This document shows, piece after piece, positions 11,043 through 18,964 of a stretch of 64,000 nt of DNA. A program made the position numbers and the translations under genes. How positions within the stretch are numbered: the first letter of the stretch is position 1; each line of letters begins with the position of its first letter. Source of the stretch: JAWBMQ01 sp038828875 (GTDB lineage Archaea; Nanobdellota; Nanobdellia; Woesearchaeales; JAWBMQ01); NCBI GenBank assembly GCA_038828875.1, contig JAWBMQ010000004.1, positions 1 through 64,000 on the forward strand, written 5' to 3'. The notes beneath the pieces are model-generated. The model was not told where the DNA came from. It searched no databases and saw only the letters and a list, made by a program, of their open reading frames with translations.

Positions 11043-11213
11043 TTACTTTGTTTTTCCCATCTTTTTGGGCCTTAAAACTTTACTACCACAATTAGGACAA
11101 ACTACTTTTCCAGCTAAAACTTTCAAAGTAGGTGCTCTAACTTTCTTCTTGCAATGTTTGCAAACATAAACATTTTCGAATAATCTTTTTTTAACTTCAA
11201 TAGGAATTGTCAT
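11043..11213 (-). CDS. rpl40e: Ribosomal protein eL40
   Basis: A 56-residue zinc-ribbon protein: N-terminal MTIPIEVKKRLFENVYVC, zinc pairs CKHC and CPNC, and a C-terminal LRPKKMGKTK. Archaeal eL40 shows the same order: RLF, C-x2-C, an RAP-like basic loop, C-x2-C and LRPK. It belongs to the large ribosomal subunit. An AGGTGA Shine-Dalgarno lies 5 nt before the ATG. The gene sits 11 nt downstream of aIF5A, so the two translation genes are almost certainly one operon. It could be confused with other small zinc-ribbon ribosomal proteins, but the RLF and LRPK ends favour eL40. Confidence 0.85.
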   Translation of the reverse strand: MTIPIEVKKRLFENVYVCKHCKKKVRAPTLKVLAGKVVCPNCGSKVLRPKKMGKTK

Positions 11214-11224
11214 TTAAATCACCT

Positions 11225-11632
11225 CTATTCTTCTTCTCCTTCTCCATATACGTTTTTCAAAACTTTTGTTCCCATTAATGTCCAATATTCTACATTGACA
11301 CCAATTTGCACTTTATCTTTCAAATCTTCGGGAATTTTCAAATCAAAAGTTTCATATGTTTCATTATCCATTACATTAGCGTAATCTCCACTTATAGAAA
11401 GCACTTGTGCAACTTTTTTCTCAATTATTGGAATTTCAACTTTATCGTGAGCTGGCAAAACTAAATCTCTCTTCTTCTCATCAAACAAACCAATAGCTGT
11501 AATTCTTACTTTTGCTGCACCATGCTTTCCTGGCTTAGAAACCGAAATATCTACAACTCTACAAGGAACATTATCAATCAAAATAGTATTACCTTTTTTA
11601 ACTGAATTAGCGGTAGTTATCTTTACATCCAT
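11225..11632 (-). CDS. Translation factor aIF5A
   Basis: 135 residues, the usual archaeal length. The N-terminal SH3-like domain carries the loop SKPGKHGAAK; its lysine, K36 in PGKHG, is the residue converted to hypusine or deoxyhypusine in this family. An OB-fold domain follows (from about residue 72, KKVAQVLSISGDYANVMD). The factor rescues ribosomes stalled on sequences such as polyproline and assists termination. A GGTGA Shine-Dalgarno precedes the ATG. It is first in a probable aIF5A-eL40-M50 operon. No deoxyhypusine synthase is present in the window. Confidence 0.95.
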   Translation of the reverse strand: MDVKITTANSVKKGNTILIDNVPCRVVDISVSKPGKHGAAKVRITAIGLFDEKKRDLVLPAHDKVEIPIIEKKVAQVLSISGDYANVMDNETYETFDLKIPEDLKDKVQIGVNVEYWTLMGTKVLKNVYGEGEEE

Positions 11633-11690
11633 GATTTCACCCTTGCTAGGAGAATAGTGAATGAATGTAATTTATAAATATTTTCAATAT

Positions 11691-14600
11691 TTAATCTTCA
11701 TCATTCTCTAATTTAGGTATTTTATAAAGTTCTTTCTTTTTTTCCTCTTCTTTTGCTTTTTTCTTATTTTGCTTAACTTTATGAACAATAACTGAATAAG
11801 AAAAATAAACAATTAAAACTAAAACTACTACAACTAAAATTGAACCTAAATTATTGGTTTTATTAACTTTTTCATTTATTATTTTATCTACTTTTTCAAC
11901 ATCTTCTTTAATAGGTTCTGCCTTTTCGATAGGCTTAAATTCTTCAGTTTTTTGAGTTTCATCTATAATATTTTCTTTGGTAGAATTTTCAATCTTTTCT
12001 TTCAACTCCTTCTCTTTTTTAAGTTCAATGAATTTTTGATAATGTGATTTTGAAATATTCTTGAAAACTTCAACGAATTCATTTATTTCTTTATCAGTAT
12101 AATAAAGTTCATTTTCTTGATTAATTACTTTTTCAAAAGTTTTATTCCAACTTAATGATACTTGTTTATGATTCGCAAAATTATCACAATAATAAACCAA
12201 GATTAAATTTAATTTGAAATTTTTTAAGAACATTCTTGTTGTAGTTTCATTGTATTTGTAATTACATATTGTATACTTTTTATTAAGGTCTTTAAATAAT
12301 TCATCTGTTGTTTTATTATAAAGTAAAATATCATCATCTTTAGTCAATATATTGAAATTCAAAAAGGACTCTGGATTATCGCTGTAATATTTTTCTAAAA
12401 TTTTTTCAATACAGCTCTTGTTATAAACTTCAAAATTGTTTGTAATTTTTTCAAAATCAAGATCAAAGCTCAAAGGAACTGAATCAGCATAAACTTGATT
12501 TTTAATAAACTCTAAATCTAAAGAATCAGTAATTTTTTTAATATTGTTTAAATAAAGACTACAGCTGTAATTGCTAAAGTTTTCAAAAAATATTGAATCA
12601 TTTATCAAATTTACAGAATAATTAAAATCAATTTTTGAAAAATTAGATTCTATAGATATTTCCTTAGGATTCAAAACATCAATTGTTATTGTTTGATGAT
12701 TATATCCAAAGGATTTCCATCTTAAGTAAAGTTTTATTTTTGAAATGTTATAAAACATTATTGGAATTTCAAAAGAATATAGCAATTTTCTCTCTATCTT
12801 ATCAAAGAAAAATTGATTTTTTTCAACAAAATAAGTCTCAGTAGGCAATACGCTGATAAATAATTCCTCTATTTCTTGTTCAGAAACAAAGAAAACTTTT
12901 AATTTTCCATTGTTATAGTATGAATAAATTGTAATATTTGTTAAGCTAAAAACAATTTTTTCATTTAAACAATAAGAATAATTAAAAATGTGATAATCAT
13001 ATATATAATTTGGGGTTATGTTAAAGTTCAAGCAAATGATGTGTTTATCTTTTTTACTGAACAAATCATCATCTTTTAGATTAAATTTAACACAGTAACC
13101 ATAGGTTTTATTATAAATAAGTTTATCTTTAGCTTCTAATTTTTCGAAAGATAATGTTTTACTTTCTAAATTCCAACTTATGTTTGCCTCTTCAAACAAA
13201 GAAAAGATGTTAAAGCAAAACAAATTGTTTAATAATGAATAATTAACTCTTATTGGTTCTAAAAAATTAATTTTAAATGTAAAATTCTTCTGAACTTTAT
13301 AACCTGAATAGACCCCTAAAATGGTTACATTTATAAAGGTATAATTATTTGATGAAAAAATAAGCAACCTATCTAATGTTCTCTCAGTTGATGAATAATC
13401 AACATAAGATAATCTTTTTTTATCTTCTAATTCTTCAATATTAATTAACGCTCGGGGATTGTTCAAACTCTTAACAATTGAATCTGATTCTACATCAATT
13501 CTTACAGAATTAAATTTTAAAGTTGGAATCAATTCTAAATCGAGTTCATAATAATTATTTTTTACCAAATTTGAAATGTTTTTATCTTTAATTGAAATTG
13601 TAAAATTTATTTTATCTGCTAAAAAGTTGGTTATATTTTTTTCATCAGAAAATTTATCTGAAAAGACTAAAAAATTAGAATTTTCTAACTCTAACAAATA
13701 ACCCTCTTTTTCGAATATAGAATAATTGAAATCTTTTACTTGCAACTCACCTAAATATTTTCCATAAAGATAAATTTTCAAATTAAAAGATAAGGGCAAC
13801 GGTAAATCGCTAAGATGATAGAAAGTTAAATTTACATTTTCTTTTGTTTTATTCAAAATTGGAAACATTAGAATTAAATTTGTTGAATTATAAGAATAGT
13901 AGAAATCATTCAAATTTTTCAAGTTGTTAGTTTTCTTAAATATTGAAGAAATATTGTTTAGAACAACTTCATTTAAATTAAAATCGATAATTGCATATGC
14001 ATTACTATCATAATTATTTTCTAAAGAAATTCGAAAATTACTATAGAATGATTGATTGAAGTAGGTCGATAAGTTTGTGAAAGAATATGAAAATTTTTTA
14101 ATTGTTGAAAAATTTTTAATATTTATTAAAGATACATTTCTTATTCCATTGTAATATGTGCCTAAAGTAATTGCTGAAAAATCATTGAATGGCAAAAGAA
14201 TAACTTCACAATATCCTTTTCCTTTAGTTAGATTTGCATTTATTTTTATTACTTCATTCTCAAGCTTACATCTATAACTTGATTTAGATTCCTTCATATT
14301 ACTCAAATAATCTCTTATCTCATAAATCTTTGATGATGTTATTTCTGTAAATAGATCAACATTTAAGCAATCATCATTTATTGCTTCATAACTAATATTT
14401 AATAAATAAAGTTCATTGAATTCAGAAAGTGAATAATTTACATTTAATTCACAAAGACCATCGTAAAGCTGTAAAGTTGCATATTTTGAAGTTATATTTG
14501 AAATACACCATCTATAAGTATCAAAATTAGAACAACTATTATTTTTTATAAAACTATAAAATTTAGAATTTTTATATACAACTACATTTTCATATTTTAC

Positions 14601-14750
14601 ATCAGGATAAAAAGAATAAACATTAGAATCAATTATCAAAGGAGTTCCATCTAAGTAAATTTGATATTCTACAACCGCAGAAAAAATCGAAATTAGAGAA
14701 ATAAAAAAAATTACAAAAAAACTATAAAACTTAATGTTTTTAGCAAACAT
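11691..14750 (-). CDS. Large single-pass surface protein, family not recognised
   Basis: 1019 residues with an N-terminal signal peptide (FYSFFVIFFISLISIFSA) and one C-terminal membrane helix (about residues 967-985, ILVVVVLVLIVYFSYSVIV) followed by a highly charged cytoplasmic tail ending PKLENDED. The outer part is beta-rich, dense in Asn and in NxS/T sequons, as expected for a heavily N-glycosylated archaeal surface protein. Before the membrane helix is a charged stalk rich in E, K and I (about 905-965). I cannot assign a domain family. It lies between aIF5A and the tail-fibre-like gene on the same strand, 58 nt from aIF5A, with its own AT-rich upstream region. Confidence 0.75.
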   Translation of the reverse strand: MFAKNIKFYSFFVIFFISLISIFSAVVEYQIYLDGTPLIIDSNVYSFYPDVKYENVVVYKNSKFYSFIKNNSCSNFDTYRWCISNITSKYATLQLYDGLCELNVNYSLSEFNELYLLNISYEAINDDCLNVDLFTEITSSKIYEIRDYLSNMKESKSSYRCKLENEVIKINANLTKGKGYCEVILLPFNDFSAITLGTYYNGIRNVSLINIKNFSTIKKFSYSFTNLSTYFNQSFYSNFRISLENNYDSNAYAIIDFNLNEVVLNNISSIFKKTNNLKNLNDFYYSYNSTNLILMFPILNKTKENVNLTFYHLSDLPLPLSFNLKIYLYGKYLGELQVKDFNYSIFEKEGYLLELENSNFLVFSDKFSDEKNITNFLADKINFTISIKDKNISNLVKNNYYELDLELIPTLKFNSVRIDVESDSIVKSLNNPRALINIEELEDKKRLSYVDYSSTERTLDRLLIFSSNNYTFINVTILGVYSGYKVQKNFTFKINFLEPIRVNYSLLNNLFCFNIFSLFEEANISWNLESKTLSFEKLEAKDKLIYNKTYGYCVKFNLKDDDLFSKKDKHIICLNFNITPNYIYDYHIFNYSYCLNEKIVFSLTNITIYSYYNNGKLKVFFVSEQEIEELFISVLPTETYFVEKNQFFFDKIERKLLYSFEIPIMFYNISKIKLYLRWKSFGYNHQTITIDVLNPKEISIESNFSKIDFNYSVNLINDSIFFENFSNYSCSLYLNNIKKITDSLDLEFIKNQVYADSVPLSFDLDFEKITNNFEVYNKSCIEKILEKYYSDNPESFLNFNILTKDDDILLYNKTTDELFKDLNKKYTICNYKYNETTTRMFLKNFKLNLILVYYCDNFANHKQVSLSWNKTFEKVINQENELYYTDKEINEFVEVFKNISKSHYQKFIELKKEKELKEKIENSTKENIIDETQKTEEFKPIEKAEPIKEDVEKVDKIINEKVNKTNNLGSILVVVVLVLIVYFSYSVIVHKVKQNKKKAKEEEKKKELYKIPKLENDED

Positions 14751-14798
14751 CTAGTAGTTAAAACAATTGTATTATTTAAATTTTATTGTTAGATTGGC

Positions 14799-16236
14799 TT
14801 ATATTTTTTTCTTTTCTTCTAAAGCACTTATTCTATTTTCTAATTCTTCAATTTTTTGTTTCAATAAATTATTTTCTTCTTCTAATATTTTATTTTTATT
14901 ATTTAATTCTTGAACTGCTTTAATTAACCAAGGGATTAATTCTACGTAATTTAAGGATTTTTCATCATTATTTTCATCATAATTAACAATTTCTGGTAAG
15001 ACTTTTTCTACTTCCTGAGCAATTAAGCCAAATCTTTTTCCATCAGGGAAATTTTTCTCAGGATATTCATCTTTCTTCCATTCAAAACTTACGGGTTTAA
15101 GTTTATCAATTATTTCTAATGCATTACTAACTTCTTCTATGTTTTTATTAAACTTTAAATCTGAACTCTGCCAACCACCTGTTGAATATGCAGTACCAGA
15201 TACATACAAAGCATATCCTGAACCAGCAGCGCCAATACTAACAGGAGGATTGAAGTATGAACCTAATGCAGTTATATATGTTGTGATAACATCACCGCTA
15301 TTATATAATTTGATATAACCACTCCAACCATCTATTCCAATATCTACTCTTGGTCTTGTATCTGGATATGAATTATCTATTCCTATTCGCATTCCTGTGA
15401 ATGTTGGTCCTATACCTACAATATTTAATTTAGCTTGTGGATTTGTTGTTCCTATGCCTACATTACCGCTATCTCCTCGAACTGCTAAAATAGTACCATG
15501 TTTATCTGACCATACATGCCAATGACCTCCTGTATAACTATTTTGATTTCTTAAATCTATACTCCATTCTTGANNNNNNNNNNNNNNNNNNNNNNNNNNN
15601 NNNNNNNNNNNNNNNNNNNNNNNNNNNNNNNNNNNNNNNNNNNNNNNNNNNNNNNNNNNNNNNNNNNNNTGTTTGATATAAATTTATATTTTTAAACGGC
15701 TTCCAATCAAGATGCCCTCCTAAATCTAAATCTCCTGTAATTTTTGCATCTCCCTCTACATGCAACTTTGTACTCGGACTCGTTGTTCCTATGCCTACAT
15801 TACCGCTATCTCCTCGAACTGCTAAAATAGTACCATGTTTATCTGACCATACATGCCAATGACCTCCTGTATAACTATTTTGATTTCTTAAATCTATACT
15901 CCATTCTTGATCATTTGCTGTTTGATATAAATTTATATTTTTAAACGGCTTCCAATCAAGATGCCCTCCTAAATCTAAATCTCCTGTAATTTTTGCATCT
16001 CCCTCTACATGCAACTTTGTACTCGGACTCGTTGTTCCTATGCCTACCTTTAAAGAATCATCAAATATAACTTTTTCATCATTAACAATTGAAAATAAAT
16101 TTTTTTGAGATGATGGCTTTAATACTTGAATAGTATTATTACCTACGGGTTTATTCAAAATAAACTCAGGAACCCAATATGAAAAGACATTAGTTACACA
16201 AAATAGAAATAATAAAAGGAACAAATACTTTTTCAT
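14799..16236 (-). CDS. Tail-fibre-like exported protein with S74 chaperone domain (interrupted by scaffold gap)
   Basis: One gene, not two. The ATG at 16236 follows AGGTGA by 6 nt (preferred over the upstream in-frame ATG at 16260) and opens a signal peptide (KKYLFLLLFLFCVTNVFS). Next come repeats of an 83-residue unit beginning VGIGTTSPSTKLHVEGDAKI, a pattern typical of fibre proteins, then a C-terminal S74 intramolecular chaperone domain (SSDLKFNKNIEEV, RFGLIAQEVEKVLPEIV, PWLIKAVQEL) and a coiled coil. The 96-N gap at 15574..15669 seems to split it, but both sides join in frame if it is really 8 nt, giving 449 residues. In phages and bacteria this domain trimerises fibres and then cleaves itself off. 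An adhesive surface fibre is inferred. Confidence 0.8.
15459..16045 (-). repeat. 249-bp tandem repeat inside the fibre gene
   Basis: A 249-bp (83-codon) unit occurs at least twice with no difference that I can find in the readable parts. For example ACTCGGACT starts at 15772 and again at 16021, exactly 249 apart, and the stretch 15459..15573 recurs at 15796..15910. The unit encodes VGIGTTSPSTKLHVEGDAKI through to AVRGDSGN. A third, diverged start (VGIGTTNPQAKLNI) follows. Near-identity at DNA level suggests recent duplication, and the repeat explains why assembly broke here. Confidence 0.85.
15574..15669. other. Scaffold gap (96 N) inside the fibre gene
   Basis: In the intact repeat copy the equivalent flanks are separated by only 8 nt (TCATTTGC). 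Replacing 96 N by 8 nt restores both the 249-bp period and the reading frame, so the true length is likely 8 nt or 8 plus a multiple of 249. Confidence 0.85.
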
Positions 16237-16378
16237 CAAATCACCTACATTTTTTTTCAAATTCTAATATTTAAATATTAGTAATCACTTTTTAATAAAA
16301 ACTAAAACTTTCATCTTGAATTTTTCAAATAAAAATTTATAAATATTAATTAAAATTACTTGAAGCTAGGTGAAGAAG

Positions 16379-17677
16379 ATGAAAGAAAATTATGTAGAGG
16401 ATCTTTATACAAAAAGCGAAGGTTCTGTAAAAGGATGGGTTTACAGAATAAGACAATTGAAAGATGATGTTTTTATTGTTGTAAGAGATTCCACAGGAAT
16501 TATTCAAGCAGTAGTTCACAAAAATAATGTTTCTCCTGAAACTTGGAAATTAGCTAATGAACTAACTGTTGAAAGTTCAATTGAGGTTTCAGGTAAAATT
16601 GTAGATCAAGAAAAGGCACCAAATGGCAAAGAAATGGTAGTTGAAACATTGAAAGTTTTTCAAATTGCAGAACCCTTTCCAATTGCAAAAGATTTTTCAG
16701 AAGAATTTTTACTAAGTGTTAGACATCTTTGGATTAGAAGCAGAAAATTAACAAACATATTAAAAATAAGATCAACTTTAACAGGTGCAATTCATGAATT
16801 TTTTAGAAAGAAAGGATTTTATGAGTTCCATCCTCCAATATTTCAACCTACTCAATGTGAAGGCGGTGCGACTTTATTTGAAGTTAAGTACTTCGACAAC
16901 AATAAAGTTTATTTAACCCAATCTTGGCAACTATATGCTGAATTAGCAATATTTGCATTAGAAAAAATATACGATGTTGCTCCTACATTTAGAGCTGAAA
17001 GAAGTAAAACATCAAGACATTTAGCTGAATTTTGGATGGCTGAAATGGAAATGGCTTGGGCAAGTTATTTAGATGTGATTCAAATAGCATTTGAAGAAAT
17101 AAAATATATTATCGATAAAATAGTTAAAGAAAATGAAAAAGAGCTAAAAGAATTAAATGTGAACATTGATTATTTAAAATGGCTTAGAGATCAAGAATAC
17201 AAAATAATAACCTATGATGAAGCACTGAAACTATTAAAAGAAAAGTATAATTTCGAAATACCCTGGGGTAAAGATTTAAGAACCATAGAAGAAAAATACA
17301 TTGCTGATCATTTTAAAGTACCAGTAGCAGTAACTCATTATCCAAAAGAGATTATGGCATTCTATAAGCCAGTTGATTTTGAAAAGCAATCAGAAGGTCC
17401 TGTTGCAAAATGCTTTGACATTCTTGCACCTAATGTTGGAGAGATCTTCGGTGGAAGTGAAAGAGATCTAGATATCGAAGCTATGAAAGAAGCATTAAGA
17501 AAGGATGGCGAAGATCCTTCTAAATACGAATGGTATTTTGATTCTAGAAGATATGGAAGTGTTCAACACTCTGGCTATGGAATGGGAGTTGAAAGAGTAT
17601 TGATGTGGTTATTAAATTTAGAAAACGTAAAAGATGCAATACCATTCCCAAGAACTATGCAACGTTGGACACCATAG
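16379..17677 (+). CDS. asnS: Asparaginyl-tRNA synthetase
   Basis: 432 residues, class II synthetase of the Asp/Asn subgroup. An OB-fold anticodon-binding domain occupies about the first 100 residues. The catalytic domain has the Asn-type signature CEGGATLFEVKYFDNNKVYLTQSWQLYAE (quoted here only as CEGGATLF and YLTQSWQLYAE), motif 2 FRAERSKTSRHLAEFW and motif 3 GYGMGVERVLMWL. The ending PRTMQRWTP is typical of AsnRS. I start at the ATG at 16379: the in-frame GTG at 16370 is part of the AGGTGA Shine-Dalgarno (16367..16372). A TATA-like run (AATTTATAAATATT) lies about 35-45 nt upstream. Charging tRNA-Asn directly would make the amidotransferase route for Asn unnecessary. Confidence 0.93.
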   Translation: MKENYVEDLYTKSEGSVKGWVYRIRQLKDDVFIVVRDSTGIIQAVVHKNNVSPETWKLANELTVESSIEVSGKIVDQEKAPNGKEMVVETLKVFQIAEPFPIAKDFSEEFLLSVRHLWIRSRKLTNILKIRSTLTGAIHEFFRKKGFYEFHPPIFQPTQCEGGATLFEVKYFDNNKVYLTQSWQLYAELAIFALEKIYDVAPTFRAERSKTSRHLAEFWMAEMEMAWASYLDVIQIAFEEIKYIIDKIVKENEKELKELNVNIDYLKWLRDQEYKIITYDEALKLLKEKYNFEIPWGKDLRTIEEKYIADHFKVPVAVTHYPKEIMAFYKPVDFEKQSEGPVAKCFDILAPNVGEIFGGSERDLDIEAMKEALRKDGEDPSKYEWYFDSRRYGSVQHSGYGMGVERVLMWLLNLENVKDAIPFPRTMQRWTP

Positions 17678-17712
17678 AGAAAATTTTTATATTTGCTTTT
17701 TTCTTTTAATTT

Positions 17713-18888
17713 ATGGCATTTGTTCACTTAGCAGATATTCATCTAGGTGCATGGAGAGAACCAAAATTAGAGAAATTACAAATTGAAGCATTTAAACAAT
17801 TAACCAAATTCGTTCTAGATAAAAAACCTGAATTCTTGCTGATCTCTGGAGATTTATTCGACACACCATTACCAAAAATAGAAATAATAAAATTAGTTTT
17901 CGATGAATTCAAAAAAATAAATCAAATATGTCCAATTTTTTACATTTCTGGAAGCCATGATTATTCACCATCAGGAAAAACAATTCTAAGCATCTTAGAA
18001 AGTGCAGAATTATGCAAAAACATAGAAATCATAGAAGATAATAGATTAGATGGCTTAGAATTTAAAGATTATTATTTAACAGGTATTTCTGGAAGGAGTA
18101 GAAGCTCAGAAACAGAATTATTTCAAAACTTGATTATAGAAAGAAAGACTAATAAAAAGAACATCTTTGCATTTCATATAAGCATTTCGGAAATTTTCAA
18201 TTTTCCTGGAATTTATCTTAAAGATTTACCAAGAGATTTTGATTATTATGCAGGAGGACACATTCACATAAAAAAGACATTTGATTTTGAAGGAAAAAAA
18301 ATTATCTATCCTGGGCCTTTTTTTCCACATGTTTTCGAAGAACTTTGGGATGAATTAGGCTCATTCTTTTATGTAGATTTAGATAAAAATCAATTTGAAG
18401 AAATAAATACATTAAAAAACAGAATTGAAAAAATTGAAATTTCTGGTGAATTTACCAGTAATGAGCTTAACTCAAAACTACTCTATGAAATTTTTCAAAA
18501 GAACTTAGCTAACAAAATTTTGCTTATAAAGATTCAAGGAATTTTAAAGAAAGGAAGCAAATTTTCAGAGATAAATTTCAAAGAAATTATCGAGAAAGCA
18601 TATTCAAACGGATGCTATTTAGTATTAAGAAATACGAATAAATTAGAAAGAGAAGAATTTGAAGAAGTAATTCTTGAAAAGAAAAACGAAAATGAAATGA
18701 TTGAAGAAATTGTTTTTAAAAATAAGAACAATCCTTTGAATCTTGAAAATGAAAAAATAATTTCAATAGTTAATGAACTTTTAACTATTTTAAGTTCTAA
18801 GAAAGAAGAAGGCATGAAAAATGAGGTTTTTGAAAATATGCTTCTAGATTCTTTTGAAGATTTTTTAAAGAAAAATTTCAACATTTAA
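17713..18888 (+). CDS. mre11: Mre11-type DNA repair nuclease
   Basis: 391 residues with the calcineurin-like phosphoesterase motifs in order: D8-x-H10 (LADIHLG), GDLFD at 46-50, GSHD at 80-83, FAFHIS and GGHIHI. With Rad50 the family processes DNA double-strand ends (3'-5' exonuclease and endonuclease). The third motif reads GSHD, whereas Mre11 usually has GNHD with a metal-bound Asn. The region beyond the capping domain (after about residue 330) is charged and helical and would contact Rad50, but no rad50 is in the window. The gene starts 35 nt after asnS with a TATA-like run between, and is probably leaderless. Confidence 0.85.
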   Translation: MAFVHLADIHLGAWREPKLEKLQIEAFKQLTKFVLDKKPEFLLISGDLFDTPLPKIEIIKLVFDEFKKINQICPIFYISGSHDYSPSGKTILSILESAELCKNIEIIEDNRLDGLEFKDYYLTGISGRSRSSETELFQNLIIERKTNKKNIFAFHISISEIFNFPGIYLKDLPRDFDYYAGGHIHIKKTFDFEGKKIIYPGPFFPHVFEELWDELGSFFYVDLDKNQFEEINTLKNRIEKIEISGEFTSNELNSKLLYEIFQKNLANKILLIKIQGILKKGSKFSEINFKEIIEKAYSNGCYLVLRNTNKLEREEFEEVILEKKNENEMIEEIVFKNKNNPLNLENEKIISIVNELLTILSSKKEEGMKNEVFENMLLDSFEDFLKKNFNI

Positions 18889-18891
18889 AGA

Positions 18892-18964
18892 TGGGGCTGC
18901 TGGGATTTGAACCCAGACCACAAGCCCCCGAAGCTTGAAGACTACCCAGTTATCCTACAGCCCC
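18892..18964 (-). tRNA. tRNA-Pro (anticodon CGG)
   Basis: Folds fully: acceptor GGGGCTG with CAGCCCC, D-stem GGAT/GTCT, anticodon stem CAAGC/GCTTG around the loop TTCGGGG (anticodon CGG, reading CCG), variable TGGT, T-stem CTGGG/CCCAG with loop TTCAAAT. Discriminator A73; CCA is not encoded; no intron. Its first base directly follows the TAA stop of gyrB with no spacer, and I see no clear TATA box about 25 nt upstream, so co-transcription with gyrB is likely. Confidence 0.95.

Noticed and set aside
14799..15392. Stand-alone S74-domain gene
   Set aside because: The frame stays open upstream to the gap, and an 8-nt gap fuses it to the signal-peptide part starting at 16236.
15459..16045. CRISPR-like array
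   Set aside because: The 249-bp repeats are in-frame coding duplications without spacers. I saw no CRISPR array, insertion sequence or rRNA in the window.
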